Of a DNA stretch of 64,000 nucleotides, positions 55,739 to 64,000 are shown piece after piece. The stretch lies in the NCBI RefSeq assembly GCF_035189165.1, contig NZ_CP045246.1, positions 1,984,001-2,048,000 on the forward strand, in the 5' to 3' direction. Each line of letters begins with the position of its first letter. The first letter of the stretch is position 1. Below the pieces are notes generated by a model that was given only the letters and a program-made list of their open reading frames with translations, was not told where the DNA came from and did not search any database. A program made the position numbers and the translations under genes. The DNA comes from Arthrobacter sp. JZ12. GTDB lineage: Bacteria > Actinomycetota > Actinomycetes > Actinomycetales > Micrococcaceae.

Positions 55739-57373
55739 TTAGCGCTTCTGCTTGACGATCTTTTCCTGGTCCACAGCACCCTCATCGAGCGGGCTGTGCT
55801 CCTCATGTCCTGCGACAAGACCGTCGTGGCCCTCACCGAAGAAACCCTTCTTGAACTCGGTGATCTGAGCCTTCAGCTCATCCACCGTGGAGCTCTCGAG
55901 CTGGTTGGTCTGCGCCAGGGTGGTCAGCACCGAGGACTTGTGACGCAGGTACTCGAGGAACTGGCCCTCGAACTTGCGAACGTCCTCAACCGGCACGTCG
56001 TCCAGGTAACCGTTGGTTCCGGCCCAGATGGAGACAACCTGCTCCTCGACCGGGAACGGCGAGTACTGGCCCTGCTTGAGCAGTTCCATCAGGCGGGCGC
56101 CTCGGGTGAGCTGCTGGCGGGAGGCGGCATCGAGGTCCGAAGCGAACATGGCGAATGCCTGCATGTCACGGTACTGGGCAAGATCCAGCTTCAAGGTGCC
56201 CGAGACCTTCTTCATGGACTTCACCTGGGCGGCACCGCCCACGCGGGACACCGAAACACCTACGTCGACGGCCGGACGCTGGTTGGCGTTGAACAGATCC
56301 GACTGAAGGAAGATCTGTCCGTCGGTGATCGAGATCACGTTGGTCGGGATGTAGGCCGAGACGTCGTTCGCCTTGGTCTCGATGAGCGGCAGGCCGGTCA
56401 TCGAACCCGCGCCGAGCTCGTCGGAAAGCTTGGCACAGCGCTCCAGGAGGCGGGAGTGCAAGTAGAAGACGTCACCCGGGTAGGCTTCACGTCCCGGCGG
56501 GCGGCGAAGGAGCAGCGAAACCGCACGGTAAGCCTCGGCCTGCTTGGAGAGGTCATCGAAGATGATGAGGACGTGCTTGCCCCCGTACATCCAGTGCTGA
56601 CCGATCGCGGAACCTGCGTAGGGAGCAAGGTACTTGAAGCCGGCGGGATCGGAAGCGGGAGACGCAACGATCGTGGTGTACTCCAGTGCGCCCTTCTCTT
56701 CCAGAGTCTGGCGAACCGCGGCGATGGTCGAAGCCTTCTGGCCGATAGCCACGTAGATGCAGCGAACCTGCTTCTGGACGTCTCCGGACTCCCAGTTGGC
56801 CTTCTGGTTGATGATGGTGTCGACGGCGATCGCGGTCTTGCCGGTCTGACGGTCACCGATGATGAGCTGGCGCTGGCCGCGGCCGATCGGGATCATGGCG
56901 TCGATTGCCTTGAGGCCGGTCTGCATAGGCTCGTGCACGGACTTACGCTGTGTAACGCCCGGAGCCTGGAGCTCAAGCGCACGGCGTGCCTCGGCCTTGA
57001 TCTCGCCGAGGTCGTCGATGGGCTGGCCCAGCGGATCAACAACGCGGCCCAGGAAAGCATCGCCTACCGGTACGGAGAGGATCTCACCGGTCCGGTGTAC
57101 TTCCTGGCCCTCCTCGATGTTGGTGTAGTCACCGAGCACAACGACACCGATTTCGCGGGTGTCGAGGTTCTGGGCAAGGCCCAGTGTGCCGTCTTCAAAG
57201 CGAAGCAGCTCGTTCGCCATGACCGAGGGGAGTCCCTCGACCCGGGCAATGCCGTCGCTTGCGGTTGTTACGCGGCCGACTTCGACCCGCTCTGCGTTTC
57301 CGGGTTCGTAGGACGCCGCGAACTCGTTCAACGCATTACGGACGTCTTCGGCGTTGATGGTCAACTCGGCCAT
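55739..57373 (-). CDS. atpA: ATP synthase alpha subunit
   Basis: Non-catalytic nucleotide-binding F1 subunit, 544 residues: P-loop GDRQTGKT, the arginine-finger region and [22 protein letters not shown]. The C-terminal 40 residues after [11 protein letters not shown] form an extension typical of actinobacteria that may regulate ATP hydrolysis. Confidence 0.97.
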   Translation of the reverse strand: MAELTINAEDVRNALNEFAASYEPGNAERVEVGRVTTASDGIARVEGLPSVMANELLRFEDGTLGLAQNLDTREIGVVVLGDYTNIEEGQEVHRTGEILSVPVGDAFLGRVVDPLGQPIDDLGEIKAEARRALELQAPGVTQRKSVHEPMQTGLKAIDAMIPIGRGQRQLIIGDRQTGKTAIAVDTIINQKANWESGDVQKQVRCIYVAIGQKASTIAAVRQTLEEKGALEYTTIVASPASDPAGFKYLAPYAGSAIGQHWMYGGKHVLIIFDDLSKQAEAYRAVSLLLRRPPGREAYPGDVFYLHSRLLERCAKLSDELGAGSMTGLPLIETKANDVSAYIPTNVISITDGQIFLQSDLFNANQRPAVDVGVSVSRVGGAAQVKSMKKVSGTLKLDLAQYRDMQAFAMFASDLDAASRQQLTRGARLMELLKQGQYSPFPVEEQVVSIWAGTNGYLDDVPVEDVRKFEGQFLEYLRHKSSVLTTLAQTNQLESSTVDELKAQITEFKKGFFGEGHDGLVAGHEEHSPLDEGAVDQEKIVKQKR

Positions 57374-57443
57374 CTGCAGTCCCTGCTCTCCTGTGTTGTG
57401 ATCACCGCGGTGTCAGCGGCGACCGTGTTGTTTTCGTCTGTGT

Positions 57444-57461
57444 CGAAGCTTTCGAGCTTCG
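57444..57461. repeat. Hairpin between atpH and atpA
   Basis: CGAAGCT-TTCG-AGCTTCG inside the 106-bp gap. It could stabilise mRNA or tune atpA translation in the operon. No T-tract. Confidence 0.4.
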
Positions 57462-57479
57462 CGAATGGCTTGGCCGTGG

Positions 57480-58294
57480 CTAGACAGCCATTTTCCGGCG
57501 AAGTTCAGCCAGGCGCGCAACCGCCGTGGCGTCAACCACTTCGTCACCCACCTTCACGCGGACGCCGCCCACAAGGGAAGGGTCCACGCTCACGTTGACC
57601 TTGAGATCGCGGCCGTACAGCCGGTTGAGACCTGCCTGGAGACGTACAAACTGCTCATCCGACAGCGGACGGGTGACGCTGACGTTGGCAATCCACCTCT
57701 CCTGACGCAGGGCAACCAGCTCAATGAAGCGCTGTACGAGCGCCGAGGGCTTCAGCCCACGCGGTGACAGCACAGCCTGGCGGATCAGAAGCCGTGCTTC
57801 CTCACCTGCTGTGGGCACCAGCCTCAGTGCAAGCGCTGACTTCGCGGCACCGTCTGCCTGTGGCTCCGACAGCGCCCGCTGCACGTCGTGACTAGACTCA
57901 ACAACGCTCAGGAAGGAGAAGAGGTCGTTCTCGAGACCTTCCAGCCCCAGGACGCCCTGTCCCCTGTTCTCCGCAACCGCAATCGCCACCGTCGCGGCGA
58001 GCGATTCCAGTGCATCTCCCAGATCCCGCGGCTTGGCCCAACGACCGGCGACCAGGCCCCTGACGATCTCCGCCGCTTCCGGTGAGATCCGGCCGGAGAA
58101 CAGGCTGGTTGCCAGAGCAACCTTGTCCTCGGCGGCACGGTTGGGATCGGTCAGCGCACGCCGAAGCCCGGCGTTGCTGTCGAGTGCGTCGAGCACGCCG
58201 AACAGTTCCTCGGCCAGCGTCAGCGATGCCGTGCGCAGCCGGGGCTCAAGCTCGTGCCGTGCCTCCGCCAGGGACTGGCTTGATACGCCTGCCA

Positions 58295-58295
<1 letters not shown>
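57480..58295 (-). CDS. atpH: ATP synthase delta subunit
   Basis: Peripheral-stalk subunit of 271 residues, longer than the 175-180 of E. coli, as usual in actinobacteria. Core: SQSLAEARHELEPRLRTASLTLAEELFGVLDALD at the N-terminus and DPSLVGGVRVKVGDEVVDATAVARLAELRRKM at the C-terminus. The gene is separate from atpF, unlike the b-delta fusion of mycobacteria. ATG overlaps atpF by 1 nt. Confidence 0.95.
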
Positions 58296-58849
<554 letters not shown>

Positions 58850-58896
58850 TCACCCGTCTTTCTACAACTAGTCCGTATGGTTGACCAGCGACTCTT

Positions 58897-59100
58897 CTAG
58901 AGAACGAAGGCGAAGACCAGACCGAGGATGGCGAGGGCTTCGGTCAGTGCCAGACCAAGGAACGCGATCGGCTGCAGTACGCGCTGGGCCTCGGGCTGAC
59001 GTGCCACACCGTTGATGTAAGCGGCGAACACCAGGCCTACACCGATACCACCGCCGATTGCGGAGAGACCGTAACCTACGAGGTTCAGATTGCCTTCCAT
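58897..59100 (-). CDS. atpE: ATP synthase c subunit
   Basis: 67-residue proton-carrying rotor protein: two helices around the polar loop VARQPEAQ (32-39) and the proton-binding Glu54 in ALTEALAIL. No sodium-type ligands are evident. GAAAGGAAAACA precedes the ATG, with a short hairpin (59118-59132) just upstream. Confidence 0.96.
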   Translation of the reverse strand: MEGNLNLVGYGLSAIGGGIGVGLVFAAYINGVARQPEAQRVLQPIAFLGLALTEALAILGLVFAFVL

Positions 59101-59117
59101 TGTTTTCCTTTCAAGAT

Positions 59118-59132
59118 GCCGCCAGATGCGGC
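59118..59132. repeat. Small hairpin before the atpE RBS
   Basis: GCCGC-CAGAT-GCGGC, 18 bp from the atpE start. E. coli has an enhancer in the same place to make c in excess; a similar role is possible. Confidence 0.3.
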
Positions 59133-59176
59133 AGGTTGGTTGGGATCATCCCCAGCGGGGAAGACTGTGTAACTAA

Positions 59177-60001
59177 TTAGTGGGCGTCCGCGTGAAGCGC
59201 GCCCTCGATGTAGATCGCGGCCAGCAGGGTGAACACGTAAGCCTGCAGGATCATGATCAGAGCCTCGAGCATGTACATTGCGATCGCGCCGCCCAGCACC
59301 AGGATGCCGGTGCCCTGAAGCAGCACGTTCCCGGAGAGCGCCATGAACTCGATCGCGCTGCCGGCAAGCATGACGATCAGGTGGCCTGCGAGCATGGTCG
59401 CGAAAAGACGGAGCGAGTGGGTGACCGGGCGAACCAGGAAGTTCGAGATGATCTCGATCGGTACAACCAGCGGCATGATGTACCAGGGCACACCGGAGGG
59501 AACGACTGCGAGCTTGAAGTAGCGGAAACCGTGCTTCTTCACACCGACCGAGATCCAGAGGATGTAGAAGATGGCTGCGATGGCGTATGCGCTTCCCGGG
59601 TGGGAGAAGCTCGGAATCTGCAGCAGCGGAACCGCACCGAAGATGTTGTTCACCAGGATGAAGAAGAACGCAGTGAACAGCCACGGAACGTACTTCAGGA
59701 AGTCGCGCCCGCCGATGATGTCCTTGCCGATGGAGTTGCGGACGAATCCGTACGCAGCCTCGCCGACGAACTGAAGCTTTCCGGGAACGAGCTGTCCGCG
59801 CCGCGATGCAAGGTAGAAGAAGGTGCCGATGAGGACAACCGAGAGGATGACCAGGAGCATCTGCTTGCCGAATCCGGGGGCGAACCAAACGCCGTAGGGG
59901 AGCTCCCACGGGAGGATGTTCGGTGGGTGTGCCTCTTCGATCGAGGGGGGAACAAAGCCCTCCTCAGTGGCGGTTTGAGCGGGGAGCGCAAGCGCGATCA
60001 A
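59177..60001 (-). CDS. atpB: ATP synthase a subunit
   Basis: Proton half-channel subunit, 274 residues, about six helices. The essential Arg lies in RPVTHSLRLFATMLAGHLIVMLAG; FVRNSIGKDIIGGRDFLKYVPWLFTAFFFILVNN is typical. The start is TTG 60001 with AGAGGAAA 9 nt before it. Confidence 0.95.
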   Translation of the reverse strand: MIALALPAQTATEEGFVPPSIEEAHPPNILPWELPYGVWFAPGFGKQMLLVILSVVLIGTFFYLASRRGQLVPGKLQFVGEAAYGFVRNSIGKDIIGGRDFLKYVPWLFTAFFFILVNNIFGAVPLLQIPSFSHPGSAYAIAAIFYILWISVGVKKHGFRYFKLAVVPSGVPWYIMPLVVPIEIISNFLVRPVTHSLRLFATMLAGHLIVMLAGSAIEFMALSGNVLLQGTGILVLGGAIAMYMLEALIMILQAYVFTLLAAIYIEGALHADAH

Positions 60002-60076
60002 CGCGTTTCCTCTCTGCAGTGTCCATCGTTGGGCGTAATGTGATCGGGCACAGAGTTACTGCTCCGACTCATGAAA

Positions 60077-60409
60077 TTATTTGGCGTCACTCTGGGGACC
60101 TTCCGCCTGGCCGGGCCCGTCCCCCGGCAGCGAGCCGGGACGGGAGGAGTTTGAGCGGGTGAGGTTGTGCTTGTAGGAAAGATAGAAACCACCTACGGCA
60201 CCCAGAAGGCCTCCAGCGAGCACGAGTAAACGCGTTCCCAGGAGATTGTCCAGCCCCCAGCCTATCAAACTCCAGACGATGATCCCGCCAATGATGTAGC
60301 TGAAAACCGCCAGTCCGTCGTTGTATCCGGCGTCGCCGTAGCGTCCGCGGGGATCTGCCTCACCGCGGCCGTTTTCGCTGCTGCCTGGAGTTTTCGGGGT
60401 CTCACCCAC
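60077..60409 (-). CDS. AtpZ/AtpI-like small membrane protein
   Basis: 110 residues from GTG 60409. Hydrophilic 30-residue tail, then two helices (about 33-80; AVFSYIIGGIIVWSLIGWGLDNLLGTRLLVLAGGLLGAVGGFYLSYK) of the ATPase_gene1 type, and a Pro/Gly/Ser tail. Such proteins aid c-ring assembly or Mg uptake. Overlaps the atpI-like gene by 8 nt. Confidence 0.88.
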   Translation of the reverse strand: MGETPKTPGSSENGRGEADPRGRYGDAGYNDGLAVFSYIIGGIIVWSLIGWGLDNLLGTRLLVLAGGLLGAVGGFYLSYKHNLTRSNSSRPGSLPGDGPGQAEGPQSDAK

Positions 60410-60908
60410 GTCCGTCCACCGCCTGTGTTCCAGAGTTGCCGGGCGCACCATGCCCGGCACCGGCGTCGTTGTACAACTGATGCCGCGCACGCGCGAACAC
60501 CGCCACCTCGACAATCTGCCAGATCACCACGGTGGCGACCGCGGTGCTGAAGAACCACACGCGGTCCAGCCATGGCGGCGTACCGAGCAGGAAGAGCACA
60601 GCAGCGAACCCAACCACCTTAATCACGTACGTGATGAGGAAAACGCCGAGCGCACCCGATGGATTATCGCGGCCCACGAAGTGGCCGATCAACAGGCTGA
60701 TGCCGAAGAAGAGTGCGACCAACCCCCAGCCGGCCAGCACGCTGGCCGCCGCTCCCCCGTCGGCGGCAAGGAATGCAGCCGCCGTCATCATTACGGCTGC
60801 GGCGCCGGTAGCGACGGCGCAGCGGACAAGGATTCGGAGCCAGAGGGACACTGTGGGCCCCGAGGCACCGCCGAACACACGGGCGCGCGCAGCGTCAGAT
60901 GTGTTCAT
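60402..60908 (-). CDS. atpI: AtpI-like membrane protein at head of the atp operon
   Basis: 168 residues, four helices (about 24-45, 55-77, 85-110, 118-140) as in the ATP synthase I family; probable c-ring assembly helper. First gene of the operon; the GntR-free upstream 100 bp should hold the promoter. Confidence 0.85.
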   Translation of the reverse strand: MNTSDAARARVFGGASGPTVSLWLRILVRCAVATGAAAVMMTAAAFLAADGGAAASVLAGWGLVALFFGISLLIGHFVGRDNPSGALGVFLITYVIKVVGFAAVLFLLGTPPWLDRVWFFSTAVATVVIWQIVEVAVFARARHQLYNDAGAGHGAPGNSGTQAVDGRG

Positions 60909-60968
60909 GGGAATCCGTTCGTGGTTGGGAATGGCACAGCAGCGAAAATCCGCCTGCCGGCCTACTGA

Positions 60969-60974
60969 ATTCTA
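60969..60974 (-). promoter_or_regulatory. Possible -10 box of the atp operon
   Basis: TAGAAT preceded by TG, about 60 bp before atpI; no clear -35 box, so this would be an extended -10 type. The only likely candidate in the 101-bp gap. Confidence 0.3.
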
Positions 60975-61009
60975 CAGCAGATAGAAATCGGCTCCCGCTG
61001 TTCATTGCC

Positions 61010-62023
61010 TTAGTTAACTATCCGTCCGGTGTGGGAAGGGTGTCGGGCCAGCAGGCGCGGTGAATTGATGTAGAGGGCCACCACCGCTGCTGCGAATACT
61101 GAGCAGGCCACCGCAAGAGGAGGGGACGCCGTTGCTAGCACGAAGCCGGCAGCGCCGACCAGTCCGGAACATACGGTCACCACCAGCGCAGCCTGCAGGT
61201 GGCTGAGACCGACGTCGGTGAGCCTCTGGTAGACGTGCTCGCGGTGCGAGGCGTACCACCGCTCCCCCGCACGCACTCGGCGCAGGAAGGTGATGAAAGT
61301 ATCGGCCAGGTACACGATCACCGGCGAGAAGAGGTATTCGAGGTAGACCCCGGCCAGGAGACCGGCCACTGCCATGCCCGCGATCGACGCCCCGAGGAGA
61401 TAGCTGCCGACGTCGCCCAGGAAAACGAAGCCCCGTCCAAGGTTCCACGGAAGGAAGCCGGCAAAGGCGGCTGCAACCACCAGACCCGCAACGGTGAGCC
61501 AGAACTGGCCGACCATCGATCCGGCAATCGCGTAAAAAACCCCGACGAGGATGCCGTGCAGTCCCGAGATTCCGTTGATTCCGTCCATGAAGTTCGCCGC
61601 GTTGATGTAGGCGGCGACAGCCAGCGCACCGAACGGCACCCACCAGAACGACTGTTCCATCGTCCAGGCGAGGGCCGCTGTACCAATGGCGCCGATCAAC
61701 ACCTGAAGCAGCGCACGAAGCCGGATTGAAAGCCCGCGGTAATCCTCGATCCAGCCCAGGAGTGCCGCGGCCGCCAGGATCGCCGTCACGATGAGCACGA
61801 CCGAGCGGTCCACCGGAACAAGCCCGGTCACCAGGGACAGGACAAGCCCGACGACGATGCCGACCGCCACCGTGATGCCAACGCCCCGGATGACCACAGT
61901 GCGGTGGGAGGACCGCTCATTGGGAACGTCAAGCACTCCGAGTTTGTGCAGCAGTGGTTTGAGCAGGAACGGCAGCAGCACGCTCAGCAGCAGGGACGAT
62001 CCCACAACGACCCAGAGCAGCAT
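61010..62023 (-). CDS. Glycosyltransferase of the MraY/WecA family (prenyl-phosphate sugar-1-phosphate transferase)
   Basis: 337 residues from ATG 62023, about 11 helices. Motifs: VPNERSSHRTVV near the N-terminus, IEDYRGLS (acidic motif with E in place of the first D), NFMDGINGI, FLGDVGS and the cytoplasmic HREHVYQRL. It links an N-acetylhexosamine phosphate to a lipid carrier, the first step of cell-wall polymer (teichoic acid, arabinogalactan linkage or capsule) synthesis. In mycobacteria the gene before atp is rfe/wecA (Rv1302). Overlaps the next gene by 1 nt. Confidence 0.93.
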   Translation of the reverse strand: MLLWVVVGSSLLLSVLLPFLLKPLLHKLGVLDVPNERSSHRTVVIRGVGITVAVGIVVGLVLSLVTGLVPVDRSVVLIVTAILAAAALLGWIEDYRGLSIRLRALLQVLIGAIGTAALAWTMEQSFWWVPFGALAVAAYINAANFMDGINGISGLHGILVGVFYAIAGSMVGQFWLTVAGLVVAAAFAGFLPWNLGRGFVFLGDVGSYLLGASIAGMAVAGLLAGVYLEYLFSPVIVYLADTFITFLRRVRAGERWYASHREHVYQRLTDVGLSHLQAALVVTVCSGLVGAAGFVLATASPPLAVACSVFAAAVVALYINSPRLLARHPSHTGRIVN

Positions 62024-63885
62024 CAGGCGCCCTTCTCCGCGGGCGGCTCCAGGCTCTGGGGGCACTCTTCGATACCGCCCTTGGCCTTCCAGTCCCGGAG
62101 ATCGAGCAGCTCGGGATCGAGGGCAGCAACCCGGGCGTGCGAAATTTTTGGATGCAGCGGACGGGAGTCCACCTCGTCGACACCCACCAGGTCCTCATGG
62201 AGCTTTTCGCCCTTCCGCAGGCCGGTGAACTCGATCTTGATGTCCTTGCCCGACATTGCGATCATCCGGCGTGCCACGTCGAGGATCTTGACCGGCTCAC
62301 CCATGTCCAGCAGCATGACTTCGCCCCCGGTGCCGATCGCACCTGCCTGGATGACCAGCTGGCATGCCTCCGGAATGGTCATGAAGAACCGCGTCACTTC
62401 CGGATCTGTGACCGTGATCGGTCCGCCCACGCGGATCTGCTCGGTGAACAGCGGCAGCATTGACCCCCTGCTGCCAATCACGTTTCCGAACCTTACGGAC
62501 ACGTACCGTTTGCCTTCTTCTCCCGCGGCCCAGGCCGTGAGCTTCTCAGCTACGCGCTTCGAATGGCCCAGAACGCTGGTGGGGTTGGCGGCCTTGTCCG
62601 TGGAGATGTTGACGAAGGTGCCGACCCCGGCAGCCTGGGAGGCCCGCAGTACGTTGAGCGTCCCCAGCACGTTGGTCTTCCAGGCCTCTTCGGGGTACTG
62701 CTCAAGCAGGGAGACGTGCTTCAGGGCCGCCGCATGGAAGACAACCTCCGGCATGCGGTCGAGGAAGATGGTGCGGAGCGTCTCGGCGTCCCGGATGTCC
62801 GCCAGCACCGTGTCTTTGCCCGTGAGCAGTCCGCGGCCAGTGAGCGAAATCTGCGTGGCCTGCAGTCCTGTCTCGTCCCGGTCCAACATGATCAGCTCGG
62901 CCGGGTTGTATTCCGCAATCTGCCGGCACAGCTCCGATCCGATGGAACCACCCGCTCCGGTGACGAGCACACGGCGACCGGAGATGTAGCCGGCTACCTC
63001 TTCCACGTGGATGTCGACAGGCCGCCGCCCGATGAGGTCCTCGACTGCAACCTCACGGAAGTCGGTGAGGCCTTTTCCTCCGCCAGCGGCGAGCATCTCG
63101 CGAAGTGGCGGGAGTACCAGGACCCGTATATTGAGCCCCTCCACCAGATCCGACACGCGGCGGACCTGGGCGGCTTCGACGTCGGAGAAGGCGATAACAA
63201 GGGCCGTCGCCCGGGTGCGCCGCGCGATCTCCGGCAGGTCTTCGAGTCTCCCCATGACCGGAACGGTGGCAAGGCGCAGGTGCTTCTTAGCGGGGTCGTC
63301 GTCGATCAGGCCCACAGGGAAATAGGGGGAATCGCGGTCCTGCATCATCCGGGTCACCAGCGACTGACCGAGGAAGCCTGCACCGTAGATCAGCGTTCGC
63401 TGGGCGTCATCGCCGGGCTTGGCCTTGCTTTCGACATACATTCGCTTGAGGTAGCGGGTTGAAGCCATGAACATGCAGGCAAACGGGAAGGCGATGATGG
63501 CGACGCTTCGCGGAATCTGGATCACCGACACGAACGCCACGCTCACCAGCAGCAGGATGACCGACACAATGACCGTAACGATCACCAGCAGCTTGGCCTC
63601 GTGGAAGCTGCCGAAGGCATAACGCCCACGGTAAAGCGCAAAACTGACTCCCACGATCAGCTGGGAGATCACTGCGATGGCGCAGAACGCAACAGCCCCG
63701 GGAACATTGACCTGGTTGACCAGCAGTTCCAGTCGCAGGATGAGGGCAAGCAGAACCGCAACGATCCAGGCGAGCGAGTCGAAGGCGTACTGTGACCAGA
63801 GCCAAAGGGCCGGCTTGTCCGTCCGGGCAGCGGAATGATCCCGATTTCCGCCGGCCGAGGGCTCCCGGTTGTCCGTTTGTTCCAT
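62023..63885 (-). CDS. Polysaccharide biosynthesis nucleotide-sugar dehydratase/epimerase (CapD/FlaA1/WbpM-like)
   Basis: 620 residues: four membrane helices (about 28-140), a first Rossmann-like CoA-binding domain (LIYGAGFLGQSL near 165), and an NDP-sugar 4,6-dehydratase domain with VTGAGGSIGSEL (about 307) and STDKAANPTSVLGHSKRVAEK, where the usual YxxxK has Leu in place of Tyr, as in FlaA1/WbpM. Makes a bacillosamine-like sugar precursor, likely used by the coupled WecA/MraY-type enzyme. RBS AAAGGA before the ATG. Nothing else in the last 115 bp except TACTAG repeated 24 bp apart (63961, 63986), near a possible promoter. Confidence 0.93.
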   Translation of the reverse strand: MEQTDNREPSAGGNRDHSAARTDKPALWLWSQYAFDSLAWIVAVLLALILRLELLVNQVNVPGAVAFCAIAVISQLIVGVSFALYRGRYAFGSFHEAKLLVIVTVIVSVILLLVSVAFVSVIQIPRSVAIIAFPFACMFMASTRYLKRMYVESKAKPGDDAQRTLIYGAGFLGQSLVTRMMQDRDSPYFPVGLIDDDPAKKHLRLATVPVMGRLEDLPEIARRTRATALVIAFSDVEAAQVRRVSDLVEGLNIRVLVLPPLREMLAAGGGKGLTDFREVAVEDLIGRRPVDIHVEEVAGYISGRRVLVTGAGGSIGSELCRQIAEYNPAELIMLDRDETGLQATQISLTGRGLLTGKDTVLADIRDAETLRTIFLDRMPEVVFHAAALKHVSLLEQYPEEAWKTNVLGTLNVLRASQAAGVGTFVNISTDKAANPTSVLGHSKRVAEKLTAWAAGEEGKRYVSVRFGNVIGSRGSMLPLFTEQIRVGGPITVTDPEVTRFFMTIPEACQLVIQAGAIGTGGEVMLLDMGEPVKILDVARRMIAMSGKDIKIEFTGLRKGEKLHEDLVGVDEVDSRPLHPKISHARVAALDPELLDLRDWKAKGGIEECPQSLEPPAEKGA

Positions 63886-64000
63886 AATTCCTTTGGGTGG
63901 AGCGGTAACGCGGCGTGGACCGCCGCCTTCGCCGACGCGCCGGAGACGACTCCAGCGGTGTACTAGACTTTCCCTACCCGAGAATACTAGCCGTACTGCC

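Noticed and set aside
63961-63991. TACTAG direct repeats at the edge of the window as a transposon end or att site
   Set aside because: Six bases only and no associated gene; may be part of the promoter of the last gene.

Overview
The window is a high-GC, gene-dense chromosomal segment of an actinobacterium. It is probably a member of the Micrococcaceae (Arthrobacter-like); this is inferred from gene content and protein style, not from a marker gene search. Pointers are the mismatch endonuclease NucS, actinobacterial DUF2017, DUF2550 and DUF3039 proteins, a Rv1339-type metallo-beta-lactamase-fold protein between murI and rph, malate:quinone oxidoreductase, and separate atpF and atpH genes (mycobacteria have a b-delta fusion). 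I see no rRNA, tRNA, CRISPR array, insertion sequence, integrase or prophage gene. It reads as core genome with a few locally disturbed spots.

Layout. 1-10 kb: 3' end of a peptide ABC transporter binding protein, mqo, a lone RND exporter, a flavin monooxygenase-like gene with its MarR regulator, a transglutaminase-like protein, an SDR enzyme and two small proteins. 10-16.2 kb: a de novo NAD operon on the minus strand, nrtR-nadA-nadB-nadC-cysteine desulfurase, the last four genes coupled by 4-nt overlaps, with a clear NrtR-type palindrome at the nrtR start. 16.4-31.4 kb: hydrolase, Ser/Thr kinase, Fpg/Nei glycosylase, TetR regulator, MFS exporter, sbcD-sbcC, an ADP-ribosylglycohydrolase-like protein, a DnaQ-BRCT nuclease, a GntR-ABC operon and a DedA protein. 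31.4-39.6 kb: rdgB, rph, Rv1339-like phosphodiesterase, murI, DUF2017, clpS on the minus strand, then pncB-pncA on the plus strand facing a SF2 helicase. 39.6-48.4 kb: a DUF1540 gene between a full MFS gene and what looks like a relic of the same gene's 3' end, then DUF3039, an ABC-2 type exporter, an old-yellow-enzyme, a thioredoxin-fold/TPR protein without redox cysteines and a large unknown membrane protein. 48.6-64 kb: AI-2E family permease, hydrolase, zinc-ribbon protein divergent from nucS, a cold-shock gene with a structured leader, DUF2550, the whole F1Fo ATP synthase operon, a WecA/MraY family transferase and a CapD/FlaA1-like protein.

How the genes fit together. NAD supply is the strongest theme: de novo synthesis (nadABC with its own cysteine desulfurase for the NadA cluster), its repressor NrtR, and the salvage pair pncB-pncA lie about 20 kb apart. 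pncB, however, is broken by a one-base deletion in a G run, which may be real or a sequencing error. Energy metabolism (Mqo, ATP synthase) and genome maintenance (SbcCD, NucS, Fpg/Nei, RdgB, DnaQ-BRCT) fill much of the rest. The order wecA-atp-DUF2550-nucS...clpS-murI-Rv1339-rph-rdgB matches the region Rv1302-Rv1341 of Mycobacterium tuberculosis as I recall it.

I did not find a convincing new multi-gene system. The items most worth a second look are the pncB frameshift, the NAD operator and a CRP-like palindrome 70 bp from it, the 18-nt repeat inside nrtR, the MFS relic, the degenerate enzymes (ADP-ribosylglycohydrolase, thioredoxin) and the 571-residue unknown membrane protein.
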